From Metellina segmentata (lineage: Eukaryota; Arthropoda; Arachnida; Araneae; Tetragnathidae), in NCBI GenBank assembly GCA_947359465.1, contig OX375880.1:15322120-15386119 (forward strand): a DNA stretch of 64,000 bases, read 5' to 3'. The notes beneath the pieces were generated by a model. The model did no database searches. It saw nothing but the letters and a program-made list of their open reading frames with translations, and had not been told where the DNA came from. This document shows, piece after piece, positions 58,401 to 64,000 of the stretch (position 1 is the first letter of the stretch; the number at the start of each line of letters is the position of its first letter). The translations under genes were made by a program, and so were the position numbers.

Positions 58401-60015
58401 AGGTAAGGATTCTTCAAGTACTAAAAAAAAATATCCCACTGTTGATAAGGATAAAAAGGTGTAATTTGTTTTTCAAGTACACCTATTTCTATTTTTACAC
58501 TATAGATATGTTCCTGAAAATTACATGTAAAAAATGACATTACATCTATGGAAGAAAAGAAAATTAGTTGCGGTTCTAAAAAAAACAGCAAAAATAGCTT
58601 TAAAAAAACATGAAAATATTCGTTTTTAGCTTTTTATTTTATTTCAACAAAATACGCAATGTGTAATAAAAATTTATTAAATTAAATTTGCATTAAAAGG
58701 AAAAAAATTCTGTTTACACATAAGATTTGATTTATTTTCGCTTTCTGACAGTAAACAGCTCATGTTTGCATACAAATGGAATATCACTGCTATCACTAGA
58801 AATGTTGTGGACACTGTGTCTTCTTCCTCTAATAATGAATTTCTTTCTGTAATCTCTTGAGCAAAATCAGCATGTGTCTCCTCTGGTGCTGATGTTCCAC
58901 CAGTTTTACAAACGAAATCAGCTATTAATCGTTGTGTTAGTGTTTTGGTTTGGAACAGGATAATTTTCTTCGTTACTACTTAGTTCTGTGGGATTAGAAA
59001 TATCTTCACTTAGGGCTTTGTCGGGTAACATCAATATCTTCAGATAGATAATCAAATCCTTCTCCACCAATTGTGTGTGCCATTGTAATGATGTTGGGAA
59101 ATTTGGTCGTATTAGGGACTAAATTCAATAAAAACTTTGATGATACATAGATAACTAGACGTACACATTGGTAAACAAAAGCATGTGTTTCAAAACGCAT
59201 GCTTTTTGCTGTTACACTAGCTGTTACACATGCTTTTTGCTGTTACACTAGCTGTTATGCAATCTATCTGTGCATGCAATACAGGAATGATACTACTATG
59301 CCACAAAAATTTAAAAAAATCCTTGGAATTTAGGCAAAAAAAATTCTTAGAAAAATTGGCTGACTTGCTCGTGTTAAATCAAAATGACTCGCGTAAAAAA
59401 AGAATGAAATATTTATTTTGAATTCATGTTAAATCAAATTTGTGTAAAAACAGAATTAGGTGTACACATTATTTAGTGATTCATATGTAAGTTATAGCAT
59501 TTTATGTACATATTTTTTGCTTAAACGATTTCTAAAAGCATTTTATAGACTAAGAAGACTAAAACTTAAAAGTCATATATGGAAAACTACAGGAGGCAGA
59601 CTAGAGTTATTAGTGCTAATGGGTTTTTTGTCTCATTCGACCAAATTTTTTTCTTGTACAAAAATTAACCTTTGTAATTATTCTCTCCTTTATACTGAGG
59701 AGTGAAAATTATATGTCATTTTTATTATATGTCTCCTCATTTCCTCATATTATATGTCATTTTTATTATATGTTATGAAAATTATATGTCTCCTCAACAG
59801 TGAAAATTCATCACCTATGGAAGAGGAGGAGGAGGACCATAGTTCGGTGCCAAGGGTGGTCATCGGTGAAAATGGTGAAATCATCATTGATGAAGCCTCT
59901 CTTGTGATCCGTAGGAAAGAAGAGGGTTATCTTTCCACTTCTGCAGTGGTTGAAAATGATAATACTACTTATTCATCCTTTCGCAAAAGGCTGCCAAAGA
60001 AATGGACTTATAGAG
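34329..60015 (+). CDS. BDP1: BDP1, TFIIIB subunit B'' (N-terminal 389 residues, ten exons, partial)
   Basis: BDP1 joins TBP and BRF1 to form TFIIIB, which recruits RNA polymerase III to tRNA and 5S genes in the nucleus. Ten exons (34329-34471, 36225-36344, 38782-38910, 46289-46385, 47472-47539, 49110-49229, 54419-54542, 57619-57725, 57822-57866, 59801-60015) join in one frame without a stop. Landmarks are the basic N-terminus RTRFAKPQPNIS, the MKMVDLINYNP motif at 287-297 (matching the M-x-M-x-D-x-I-x-Y block of animal BDP1), PRVVIGENGEIIIDEASL at 335-352 and NTTYSSFRKRLPKKW at 372-386, which leads into the SANT domain. Between these the protein is serine-rich and low in order, as in relatives. 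The start CCATGG is well placed. Exon 10 ends in phase 1; the SANT exons were not found before 64000. Confidence 0.92.
34472..36224 (+). other. BDP1 intron 1
   Basis: AT-rich; no other feature supported. Confidence 0.7.
36225..36344 (+). CDS. BDP1: BDP1 exon 2
   Basis: The acceptor is TTTTATTGCAG. It reads ILEKREEKDSETKKD onward and ends at AAG|GTTTAC. Phase in and out is 2. Confidence 0.85.
36465..36838 (-). pseudogene. LINE ORF2 fragment (end of RNase H and tail)
   Basis: The minus strand reads NNTADVLAKEARDLNEDKFP, then IVRLRTGHLRGMKIQPDG, YPSCKNCDTELSPKHVLSC and PAILA. This is the terminal RNase H helix plus the cysteine-histidine tail (CxxC...H...C) of jockey-type non-LTR retrotransposons. 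Reverse transcriptase is absent, so it is a small remnant in BDP1 intron 2. Confidence 0.85.
36861..38019 (+). repeat. hAT-like nonautonomous repeat, composite
   Basis: The left edge ATTCTCAACCTTTTTGAGAC (36869) and right edge AAGTTTGAGAACCCCTG (ending 38019) are typical hAT-type ends. No matching 8-bp duplication was seen. Inside are a TA microsatellite (37197-37225) and direct repeats of GTGAAATT[C/T]TCCG[C/T][A/C]GAT (37275 and 37551). Confidence 0.45.
37740..37920 (+). repeat. Repeat R1, forward copy
   Basis: About 180 bp similar (roughly three quarters by eye) to 46640-46850 in reverse orientation. Shared blocks include TGCCATAGATTCGTCAGGAC and TGCGTGCAAGAAACAAAC. Open frames here are by-products. 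Confidence 0.7.
38782..38910 (+). CDS. BDP1: BDP1 exon 3
   Basis: The acceptor is TTCATGGTTTAG. It encodes FKVTQNKDIEEVSSL and an acidic-serine stretch, with donor GTCTGT at 38911. Confidence 0.85.
40302..40419 (-). pseudogene. hAT transposase C-terminus
   Basis: The minus strand encodes SFSLTGGIVSEKRSHLK followed by VEKVNRLLFL, the conserved end of the hAT dimerisation domain. The upstream transposase is missing or displaced by the nested insertion. Confidence 0.75.
40428..40480 (-). repeat. Repeat R2, left copy
   Basis: GATTTGAAATCTGCGGAAAA and ACCAGATCGATACC mirror 43378-43440 around the TTAA element, and the same motif recurs near 37270 and 37540. Confidence 0.65.
40485..43280 (-). mobile_element. 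Intact TTAA-flanked DNA transposon (Kolobok-like)
   Basis: A 2796-bp element with perfect TTAA duplications (40481-40484 and 43281-43284) and 16-bp terminal repeats GGTATACGTATACGTT/AACGTATACGTATACC. The repeat contains the self-complementary core GTATACGTATAC. It encodes one uninterrupted transposase. It lies antisense in BDP1 intron 3, inside a decayed hAT element. Confidence 0.85.
41086..42789 (-). CDS. Kolobok-like transposase, intact
   Basis: An uninterrupted 567-codon protein. The second methionine (42768, MGKTPARKRKRHFHGNRF) is the likelier start because it begins the basic, nuclear-signal-like N-terminus. CPSC near 73-76 and CQNC near 99-102 could form a zinc ribbon. DGTWQRRGYSSLNG at 201-214 carries the first catalytic aspartate, YYGDGDSKGF at 294-303 the second acidic site, and CLHGKTQNANECFN at 448-461 the third. 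A second cysteine set (CPTC 236-239, CQC 260-262) lies between the first two. The C-terminus is basic (KRRRKILKATRKKK). Proteins with this motif set are classed by Pfam as Mutator-like; the TTAA duplication argues for Kolobok. It is probably competent for transposition, as no break is visible. Confidence 0.88.
   Translation of the reverse strand: MSAYLQTMGKTPARKRKRHFHGNRFSKATQLPTASEKKLELFPNASVKACAELSGNRICDSEILADVFSTVCCPSCLNAGLLLKEDSRFGLCSHFSLQCQNCAFVKGFSSSKKIGHLPEINTRLVYALRQLGKGMNGAEKLCSTLNLPPPPSRNSYTAHEKKLLDAVQEVSQASMINAAEEVKLLKGNASHQTQECGVSVDGTWQRRGYSSLNGCVSAISIDTGKVLDVAVLSAYCPTCKKLQKLPKKEEYEQKKADHVCQCNYVGSAHHMETVGASQIFKRSEISRGLKYIHYYGDGDSKGFTEVKDTYGKDSVTKLECIGHIQKRVGTHLRQLKKKTKGLSGKGKLTNTFIDRLQNYYGIAVRDNVGNIDKMQQSVIAVLFHCASTTANPMHGQCPTGEKSWCFHQRAIAQSKTPEQKYTGLPKYILAAVKPVYMKLCSRELLSKCLHGKTQNANECFNASIWQRVSKNVFAVLKTVRLGAFDAVIQFNDGYRGCLKVLEQLGFESLGRYTEERYNYLDKLRVNESVRHSTPMAKRRRKILKATRKKKSTQSEKTEGVSYQSGGF
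43378..43440 (+). repeat. Repeat R2, right copy
   Basis: GGTATCGATCTGGCGTAGAA and GCTGATTTGAAATCCGTTGA mirror 40428-40480 on the other side of the nested transposon. Confidence 0.65.
43944..44340 (+). repeat. hAT-type terminus and unassigned GC-rich block
   Basis: CAGAGGTTCCCGACCTTTTC at 43944 is a typical hAT-type end. A GC-richer block with a 63-codon frame (44136-44327) follows. I do not recognise the frame and think it noncoding repeat. Confidence 0.4.
44534..44640 (+). repeat. CAGGGTGT-type transposon terminus
   Basis: CAGGGTGTTTACTGGTCCAA and ACTGGTCCCGAAAA resemble ACAGGTTGTCTACCGGTCCC at 62103, suggesting two copies of one nonautonomous family. Confidence 0.45.
45414..45728 (-). other. 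Unassigned 104-codon open frame
   Basis: It includes FEFSERELRGSFNLN and a low-complexity SLSLSLSL caused by the AG microsatellite. It may be transposon-derived; no motif is decisive. Confidence 0.2.
45497..45521 (+). repeat. (AG)n microsatellite
   Basis: A pure AG run of about 24 bp. Confidence 0.9.
46289..46385 (+). CDS. BDP1: BDP1 exon 4
   Basis: It encodes SKRQYEAAFEKESLP and a DSPRK motif that recurs as NSPRK in exon 7. Donor GTATGA. The exon ends on a codon boundary. The preceding intron is 7.4 kb and holds the nested transposons. Confidence 0.85.
46640..46850 (-). repeat. Repeat R1, reverse copy
   Basis: The reverse-complement counterpart of 37740-37920, sharing GTCCTGACGAATCTATGGCA and TTTGTTTCTTGCACGCA. 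Confidence 0.7.
47290..47460 (+). repeat. Interspersed repeat family 2, longer copy
   Basis: GCTAGAAACCTGCAGGTCGT, CTCTCTTCTGTGTCAATAAA and GGCACAGCATGGCCAA recur in order at 58170-58315, and in part near 46500 and 6880. It ends just before the exon 5 acceptor. Confidence 0.55.
47472..47539 (+). CDS. BDP1: BDP1 exon 5
   Basis: A short basic exon, TPKQRKKFENARKSSP, with acceptor TTTTGTTTTAG and donor GTATGT. Confidence 0.85.
47860..48163 (+). repeat. tRNA-headed SINE in BDP1 intron 5
   Basis: A near full-length copy with A box CTGGTGGTTAAGGTG and B box GGTTTGAATCC. It is flanked by CTATTACTATG (47849-47859) and CTATTGCTATG (48164-48174). Confidence 0.85.
49110..49229 (+). CDS. BDP1: BDP1 exon 6
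   Basis: It encodes CEPVPYRISDEISSSNS and an acidic tail. Donor GTAAGT at 49230; using the next GTAAGT four bases on would add a stop. Confidence 0.85.
49845..50115 (+). pseudogene. hAT transposase C-terminus, decayed
   Basis: LTKIMLSILSIPHSNAEC in one frame is followed, after a frameshift, by RIFSLVRKNQTEF, a stop, then SNKMLESLLVLKTQNPK. This is the conserved end of hAT-type transposases (the IPHSNAECER...FS block). It lies in BDP1 intron 6. Confidence 0.8.
50725..51025 (+). repeat. SINE with alternative tRNA head
   Basis: The head GTAGCCCAGTTGGGATTTGC differs from the main type, but the body and tail (GGACCGTCGTCAATAGCCCA, TTGTGTTGCTC) match. Confidence 0.75.
51028..51665 (+). repeat. 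SINE fragment interrupted by a hAT MITE
   Basis: GGATTGATCCCAAACTGTTG-CTAATATCCCA (to 51070) resumes as AACCCATTGTGTTGTTCCAG at 51623 after the inserted element, in SINE order. Confidence 0.75.
51071..51622. mobile_element. 552-bp nonautonomous hAT-like element
   Basis: Perfect 11-bp terminal repeats CAGGGTTCCCA/TGGGAACCCTG, with no coding capacity. It interrupts a SINE fragment. The 8-bp duplication expected for hAT is not recognisable. Confidence 0.7.
52493..52690 (+). repeat. Repeat R3, copy 1
   Basis: Similar to 53336-53540: both share AAGAAAGTACAGATC-like, TTGTACAGGGAA and GCGGCTATTAGTTTAGGGT in the same order. Confidence 0.75.
52771..52798 (+). repeat. Poly(T) run
   Basis: About 28 consecutive T. 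It could be the reversed tail of a retroposed copy or simple slippage. Confidence 0.85.
53336..53540 (+). repeat. Repeat R3, copy 2
   Basis: See the copy at 52493. Together they suggest a local duplication or two insertions of one element. Confidence 0.75.
53541..53786 (+). repeat. Repeat with Helitron-like 3' end
   Basis: The block contains GATTATACAAATTATTAAGA shared with 32140-32170, then GTAGTTTTGGTTTGCG shared with 32540. It ends GGGGCGGAGCACCCTAGT, a hairpin-like GC motif followed by CTAG|T, as at Helitron 3' ends. An internal GGGGGCGAAGCCC hairpin is at 53581. Confidence 0.45.
54419..54542 (+). CDS. BDP1: BDP1 exon 7
   Basis: It encodes SESHHGVAIGNESSP through NSPRKRVTSKK, with donor GTATGG. 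It ends on a codon boundary. Confidence 0.85.
56008..56390 (+). pseudogene. hAT-like transposase remnant of an unplaced subgroup
   Basis: One frame reads LLTIGSNEPNVNKSVFKKIN, a stop, then INIGTCNIHTVHSAFLKGLK. After a frameshift near 56275 it continues FNQWPKRWSTYKHSQG and FPLYFIKQV. EPNVN matches the position of the hAT D-x-x-N motif, and CNIH has the form of the hAT C-x-x-H motif. The related remnant at 63578-64000 has GPIVN and the same following order. It is a decayed gene in BDP1 intron 7 with at least one stop and one frameshift. Confidence 0.6.
56646..56668 (+). repeat. Poly(T) run
   Basis: About 22 consecutive T in BDP1 intron 7. Confidence 0.8.
57105..57145 (+). repeat. hAT-type terminus
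   Basis: GGTGTTCTGTGGAACATAGT followed by TTGAGAAACCC is the right-hand end type of hAT nonautonomous elements. The partner end was not located. Confidence 0.4.
57619..57725 (+). CDS. BDP1: BDP1 exon 8
   Basis: It carries the diagnostic APPRSEMKMVDLINYNP block. Acceptor CTTACCTAG, donor GTATGA. Confidence 0.9.
57822..57866 (+). CDS. BDP1: BDP1 exon 9
   Basis: A 45-base micro-exon, CVNSQTNVQVEEKP, between acceptor ACTTACAG and donor GTATGT. Its length is a multiple of three, so it could be skipped without frame change. Confidence 0.8.
58170..58315 (+). repeat. Interspersed repeat family 2
   Basis: AGAAACCTGCGAGTTGTAGG to TGTGCCATAAAACCCAAAAC, in the same order as 47290-47460. Confidence 0.55.
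59198..59259 (+). repeat. 31-bp tandem duplication
   Basis: CATGCTTTTTGCTGTTACAC followed by TAGCTGTTA occurs twice head to tail. Confidence 0.9.
59801..60015 (+). CDS. BDP1: BDP1 exon 10
   Basis: It encodes the acidic run MEEEEED, then PRVVIGENGEIIIDEASL and TTYSSFRKRLPKKWT, the segment just ahead of the SANT domain. Donor GTTACT at 60016. Confidence 0.9.
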
Positions 60016-60119
60016 GTTACTTTTTAGTGCTCTCAATCTCATTTAATTTTATTTGTACACATTGGATGTTTGGAATTGACCACTCATTAATCATGCCACA
60101 TAATTCCTAGTCAAAAACT

Positions 60120-60320
60120 TGGCCACTGTAGCCCAGTTGGAAGATTAGCATGATGTCGAAGTTTGGTGAGTGAAGTGCTAGCTCAGGTGTTAACATTGTC
60201 ATCCGACTATTTTCCAAATGACGAGGTGTTTTCGGATCTTTCTCTTCAGGATGGATCCTGCACCGTCATCGATAGCCCATTACCATTGCTAAAGTGTGAT
60301 GTAAATTCAACTATTCAAAA
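60120..60320 (+). repeat. SINE with alternative head, rearranged
   Basis: GTAGCCCAGTTGGAAGATTAGC head, then GAAGTTTGGTGAGTGAAGTG and CACCGTCATCGATAGCCCAT. An internal segment is missing. Confidence 0.65.
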
Positions 60321-60559
60321 GCTAACCAAAAAAAGTGTTGTCCATTTATCGCTTTGTGGCATATTCCAGAAATATATATTGACAACAAAAAGTTCAACAT
60401 GCATATTTGGATTTCTGTAACTATATTTATTTCTGTCTGCACTGACTCTAAGAAACTTAAGCCATTGTGGCCCAATGGATATTCCCATTGCACTAACATG
60501 CAAGGTGTAGGCATGCACAGTTCAGGTACACAATGTTCATTGTGTTTTGTCTTCACATA

Positions 60560-60905
60560 GTCTGTCATATCAAATGGCTTACAGCATGGCAATTGAACAC
60601 CACACAAGCATTGAGGTGGTAGTTGGATTAATATCACACTGGAGCAACACTGTGGGCAATTGGCGATGCTGGGATCAACTCTGTAAGGAAAGATCCATGC
60701 ACAATGGAATTAATTTTGAATTATGGTCAGATGAGGTCAACACCTGAGCTGCTATACCACTCTCCAAACTTCCACAACATGAGGACATTTGAGACCATGA
60801 CAGATTTAACATGCACACGACTTTCTTTGATTGGATCGAGTTTCAAACTTGCAACCCTCCGGTTGCTGATCTGGTGCTCTACCAACCAGGTTACTACAGC
60901 CTAAA
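60560..60905 (-). repeat. SINE with alternative head, full length
   Basis: On the minus strand it starts GGCTGTAGTAACCTGGTTGG-TAGAGCACCAG (tRNA-like), with B box GCAAGTTTGAAACTCG, then the normal body and tail. It is the clearest copy of the second head type. Confidence 0.75.
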
Positions 60906-61163
60906 CACAAATATTAAGATGCATGAAAGTCAAAAACTCTTTGGATATTAATATTTCTTTTCTTGCAAGCCAAAGAACACTATTATTACAGAAGCAACTA
61001 CTTAAGACATTACTGCATGATTCGACAGTGCTAATCTGTGAATTGAAATTTAGTTGCACATTACGTGTTTCACACCTACAATGTATTGGGTCATTGGAAA
61101 GTTCTCTGGTTTTATGATAAATACCAGCGAAGCAGTACAAAAACATAAGGAAATATTATTGAA

Positions 61164-62097
61164 TCACGTTAGCACTATTTTGTTCTGACTTTTTGCCATC
61201 TTTCCGATAGCTGGAAAATTCTTTTTAAAAAAATCATTTGGCTTATTTTTAAAGAAGTTATTAAGGTGCGGTTTGACAGTCTCCAAAGAATTTAACTCCA
61301 GGCCGTTCAAAGAATTTTGAAGTGACCTGAAGAGGTGAAAATCTGAGGGGCAAGGTCTGTTGAATATGGGGGTGATACAAAACATCTCAGCCATACTCAA
61401 TAAGTTATTGTCTGACATTCAACGAAATGTGGGGCCGGGCATTGTCATGCTGGAAGACAACACCTCGATGATGGGTCAGTTCCGGCCGCTTTGCTTCGAT
61501 TTCTACTTTTAATAATGCCATTTGAGAAATGTTTTTTTTTTTTAGAATTTACTGATTTTGTCACAATTTATGATGAACAATTCCTTTGTAGTCCTACCAT
61601 GCATAAGTCATTACTTTTTTGGGATACAGCCCCCCCTTTCCCGTCGATGTTACCTAGGGAGATTCGTTTGGCTTATCGCATGATCTTTTTCTCGCAACAT
61701 TATTGTATAGTATCCTCTTCTCTAAGTAATGAGCAATTTTAAAAAAAAGGAGCTTTTTCATTTCGTTTCAGCAAAGAATCACATGCCGAAATTCGAGCAA
61801 GCATATTATGTGTTTAAAGTATGTGTATAAAGTATTATAAGTTTAAAGTAAACCCATACATCGAAATGGCTTACATACCCAATCTTCTTCAGATGATCAT
61901 GAACTGTACTTTTTGGAATATTTAGTCAGTGATGGTTTCTGAACTGTGTAACATGGATTTTCAGCGATAGCATCCTTTAATAGGTTCTCGTTTACAGAGA
62001 ATGGTAGTCCAAAGCGGGCATCATCTTCGAGGCTGAAATTTCCGTGCTTACATTTATCAAACCACCTTCGAACTGTGTCATCAGAAACAGCACACAT
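61164..62097 (-). pseudogene. mariner-type transposase, decayed
   Basis: Blocks of a mariner transposase run in order on the minus strand in different frames. At the N-terminus is VSDDTVRRWFDKCKHGNFSL with the helix-turn-helix. In the middle, ALLKVEIEAKRPELTHHRG and VVFQHDNARPH carry the second catalytic aspartate. The C-terminus has PSDFHLFRSLQNSLNG. Several frameshifts and stops separate them, and 61510-61880 is poorly matched, so the element is dead. Terminal repeats were not identified. Confidence 0.85.
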
Positions 62098-62101
62098 TTT
62101 A

Positions 62102-62210
62102 CGACAGGTTGTCTACCGGTCCCGAAAGTCTCGCAAATATGCTGAAAACGGGAAAACTAGTCCCGAAAATCGGATGAAATTCTTCTGACTTTTCTTAAAT
62201 TTTTCAAAAA
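62102..62210 (+). repeat. CAGGGTGT-type transposon terminus
   Basis: GACAGGTTGTCTACCGGTCCC and GGGAAAACTAGTCCCGAAAA match the segment at 44534-44640. Confidence 0.45.
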
Positions 62211-62631
62211 AATGACCGATTTTTATCATTTTTTAAGAAAACAGTCTGACTTTTGCCCTTTTTTGTCTTCTACAAATGCCAAATGAGACATCTAGCCAAC
62301 ATTGCATTCCTAAATTTTGCCAAGCTGATAAGTCTTACAAATTCCTTTTTGAAAATAATTCTTTGTGAGAAGTTTATTCGTTTAATGGCAAACCTGGAGA
62401 ACTTGATTTTTGAACTAATTAGCGTACATTGTTGCTGTAAATTTCGTTGGTAAAGCTACGGTTTCCAAGAAAGCGGAGCTGTTATCTAGCGGCTGTGATA
62501 CGTGATGATGCAGCGGAAAAGGTATAAATGAAATATTTTAAGTTGATCAGCTTTAAACGTGATTTTTCTTTCAACTAGAAAATAAGATGCTCGGTTGTTT
62601 AACTGATAAGGTTATTTCGTCTTTTATAGCA

Positions 62632-63242
62632 ACCTCGGCAAGCGGAAAGTGTAAGTTTTCATTTTAAATATTCTAGTACTTTCAAAATCCGTTAAAACTT
62701 ATTTCTTTGACAACTTTAGAAGTGCGCCAAGGCGGTGGTGTAACCACCGCTTTAAACATAGTAGACTGCAGCTAATTTTTGCTACGGAAATTTTCAGAAT
62801 GATGCTTCTTTTAAGGGCAATATTTATGATTGTTTTAATATAAGTTAAATAATTTCTTGAATAATATGAGTTATTAATTTTAAGTTTTATTTGATGTAAA
62901 GTTGATTTAATTATAAAATACGAATATTTACGGAAAAATATAAGCCGATGGAAATGGATTAGAGATTTAAAATATATATATGTATTTATATTCGAAAATA
63001 GAGTGTAAATTAATAATGAATTAAGTTATATTTTATTTACCACAGGAGTACAGCTTCAGTCTACGTTTATATCGGTGTCAACGGCATTGGCACTTTTTTT
63101 TGGCGCACTTCTTAAGTTGCCAAGGAAATAATTATTTCAAATGAACCAATGAAATCAAACGACAGTTTAACGGATTTTTAATTAATTTTCTAGAATATTC
63201 AAAACGAAAATTTTAAACTTTTCGCTTGCCGAGGCTGTCTTA
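62632..63242. mobile_element. 610-bp fold-back element
   Basis: Long inverted arms of about 150 bp: the left begins CAACCTCGGCAAGCGGAAAG and includes GAAGTGCGCCAAGGCGGTGG; the right contains TTTTTGGCGCACTTCTTAAG and ends TTTTCGCTTGCCGAGGCTG. There is no coding capacity. The arms are imperfect but collinear. Confidence 0.75.
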
Positions 63243-63297
63243 AAATCCGCAATAACGGTAATACAGATGGGTTACCTTAACCTGTCATTACTCGCTA

Positions 63298-63375
63298 CTA
63301 GAAGTGCGCCAATAAAAGCACGAAGACCGTTGCCACCGCTGTAAGCGTAGACCGAAGTTGTACCAAAACAAGTTT
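63298..63375 (+). repeat. Third copy of the fold-back arm
   Basis: CTAGAAGTGCGCCAATAAAA followed by TGCCACCGCTGTAAGCGTAG repeats the inner left-arm sequence in the same orientation. It may mark the left side of another element continuing past the window. Confidence 0.55.
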
Positions 63376-63577
63376 TGATTTGTTTTAAATTAAGTATATT
63401 TTTAGGGATTTATTGAGGTAAAATCGGTGAAAGCTAATTTTTCTGCTAATTTTTATTTTTAGTGTCGATTTATTTTTTCATATAATATTTATGCTATTTA
63501 ATAAAATTAGTATTTGATTTATTCTTTTGTAACATAGCGTTTTTATTTACTGTTAATTTCGTTTTTGTATCAAAGTT

Positions 63578-64000
63578 TTGGGAAAATTGCAACTTAAAAA
63601 AAGTTGCACCATTTGTGAGATGCATAACATAAAAATAATATTTTCAAGTCCATGCAACTTATTTTATACTATTTACAGAGTTGCCAAGATATTTTTAAAA
63701 ATTTATCTCCTCTCGGAAAAAAGTCCGTTTGTGGATTTTGGTTTGCCATCAGCAAAAATCCTGCAAATAGAAACTGATGGCCCTATTGTTAATTAAAAAT
63801 TTGTGATGGATTTTGATAAGCACTTTAAAAACGAACAAGGTAATACACTCTTAGATGTTGAAACTAGTTCTCTTCATGTGCTTTATGGATTCTATAAGAC
63901 AGCACGGATGAAATCAGAATGGGATATGAATGATTTCTTGCATGCCGCTTATTATCTGTTCAAGGACTTTCCTTCAAGAAAAGCAGATTATCATCATTTT
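63578..64000 (+). pseudogene. hAT-like transposase remnant, open at the right edge
   Basis: One frame, broken by a TAA at 63794, reads FGLPSAKILQIETDGPIVN, then after the stop KFVMDFDKHF, LLDVETSSLHVLYGFYKTAR and FLHAAYYLFKDFPSRKADY. The order GPxVN, LLDxxT, LHxxxxxF and a YxLFxDFPSRxxDY block parallels the remnant at 56008-56390. The stop sits right after the GPIVN motif, so this copy is broken, though the frame is otherwise open to 64000. The arm sequence at 63298 may belong to the same element. Confidence 0.55.

Larger units (their letters stand above)
60016..64000 (+). other. BDP1 intron 10, open at the right edge
   Basis: No SANT-encoding exon was found by reading all + frames for a GTDFS-like block, so the intron is at least 4 kb. 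It contains SINEs, a mariner, a fold-back element and a hAT-like remnant. Confidence 0.6.

Noticed and set aside
58740..59200. Possible Tigger/pogo-type transposase tail on the minus strand (GGEGFDYLSEDID)
   Set aside because: A short suggestive string only; the rest of the region has stops and no DDE motif.
60016..64000. BDP1 SANT exon
   Set aside because: Searched by eye for a phase-compatible exon with a GTDFS-like block and found none; it must lie past the window or in an unrecognised form.

Overview
This is a piece of an animal nuclear genome, most likely an arachnid (a spider is my best guess; species not determined). The evidence is about 70% AT, intron-split coding sequence with GT-AG junctions, microsatellites, and a dense mix of tRNA-headed SINEs and DNA and LTR transposons. 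There are no operons, ribosome binding sites or CRISPR arrays. Nothing was searched against a database; names rest on motifs read by eye.

The one clear host gene is BDP1, the B'' subunit of RNA polymerase III factor TFIIIB, on the + strand. Ten coding exons (34329 to 60015) join in frame through every splice phase and give the first 389 residues. The conserved region before the SANT domain is in exon 10; the SANT domain lies past the right edge. The introns are full of transposons: a LINE fragment, a hAT element with an intact TTAA-flanked transposon nested in it, SINEs, further hAT remnants and satellites. A second host-like signal is the first exon of a THAP zinc-finger protein (29158-29222) behind a promoter-like stretch; its second exon is frame-broken.

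Left to right: 1-1.5 kb, a piggyBac transposase pseudogene; 2-10 kb, SINE copies in sparse AT-rich DNA; 10.4-11.5 kb, a damaged Tc1-type element with a SINE in its terminal repeat; 13.2-20.2 kb, a minisatellite split by a complete young BEL/Pao retrotransposon (minus strand, 319-bp LTRs, CATTC target duplication, one in-frame stop between gag-protease and RT-integrase); 21.4-22.9 kb, a deleted TTAA-type transposon; 23.5 kb, an integrase-like fragment; 24.4 and 28.9 kb, an inverted pair of promoter-like blocks around a copia remnant and minisatellite; 29-32.5 kb, the THAP locus, a tandem duplication, two fold-back repeats and a SINE; 34.3 kb onward, BDP1. Within or after its introns, 56.0-56.4 and 63.6-64 kb carry two decayed members of an unusual hAT-like family, 61.2-62.1 kb a broken mariner, and 62.6-63.2 kb a 610-bp fold-back element.

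The most striking objects are the intact 567-codon transposase with TTAA duplications inside BDP1 intron 3, the nearly intact BEL element, the SINE family whose copies show 11-13 bp target duplications and 5' truncation, and the two hAT-like pseudogenes.
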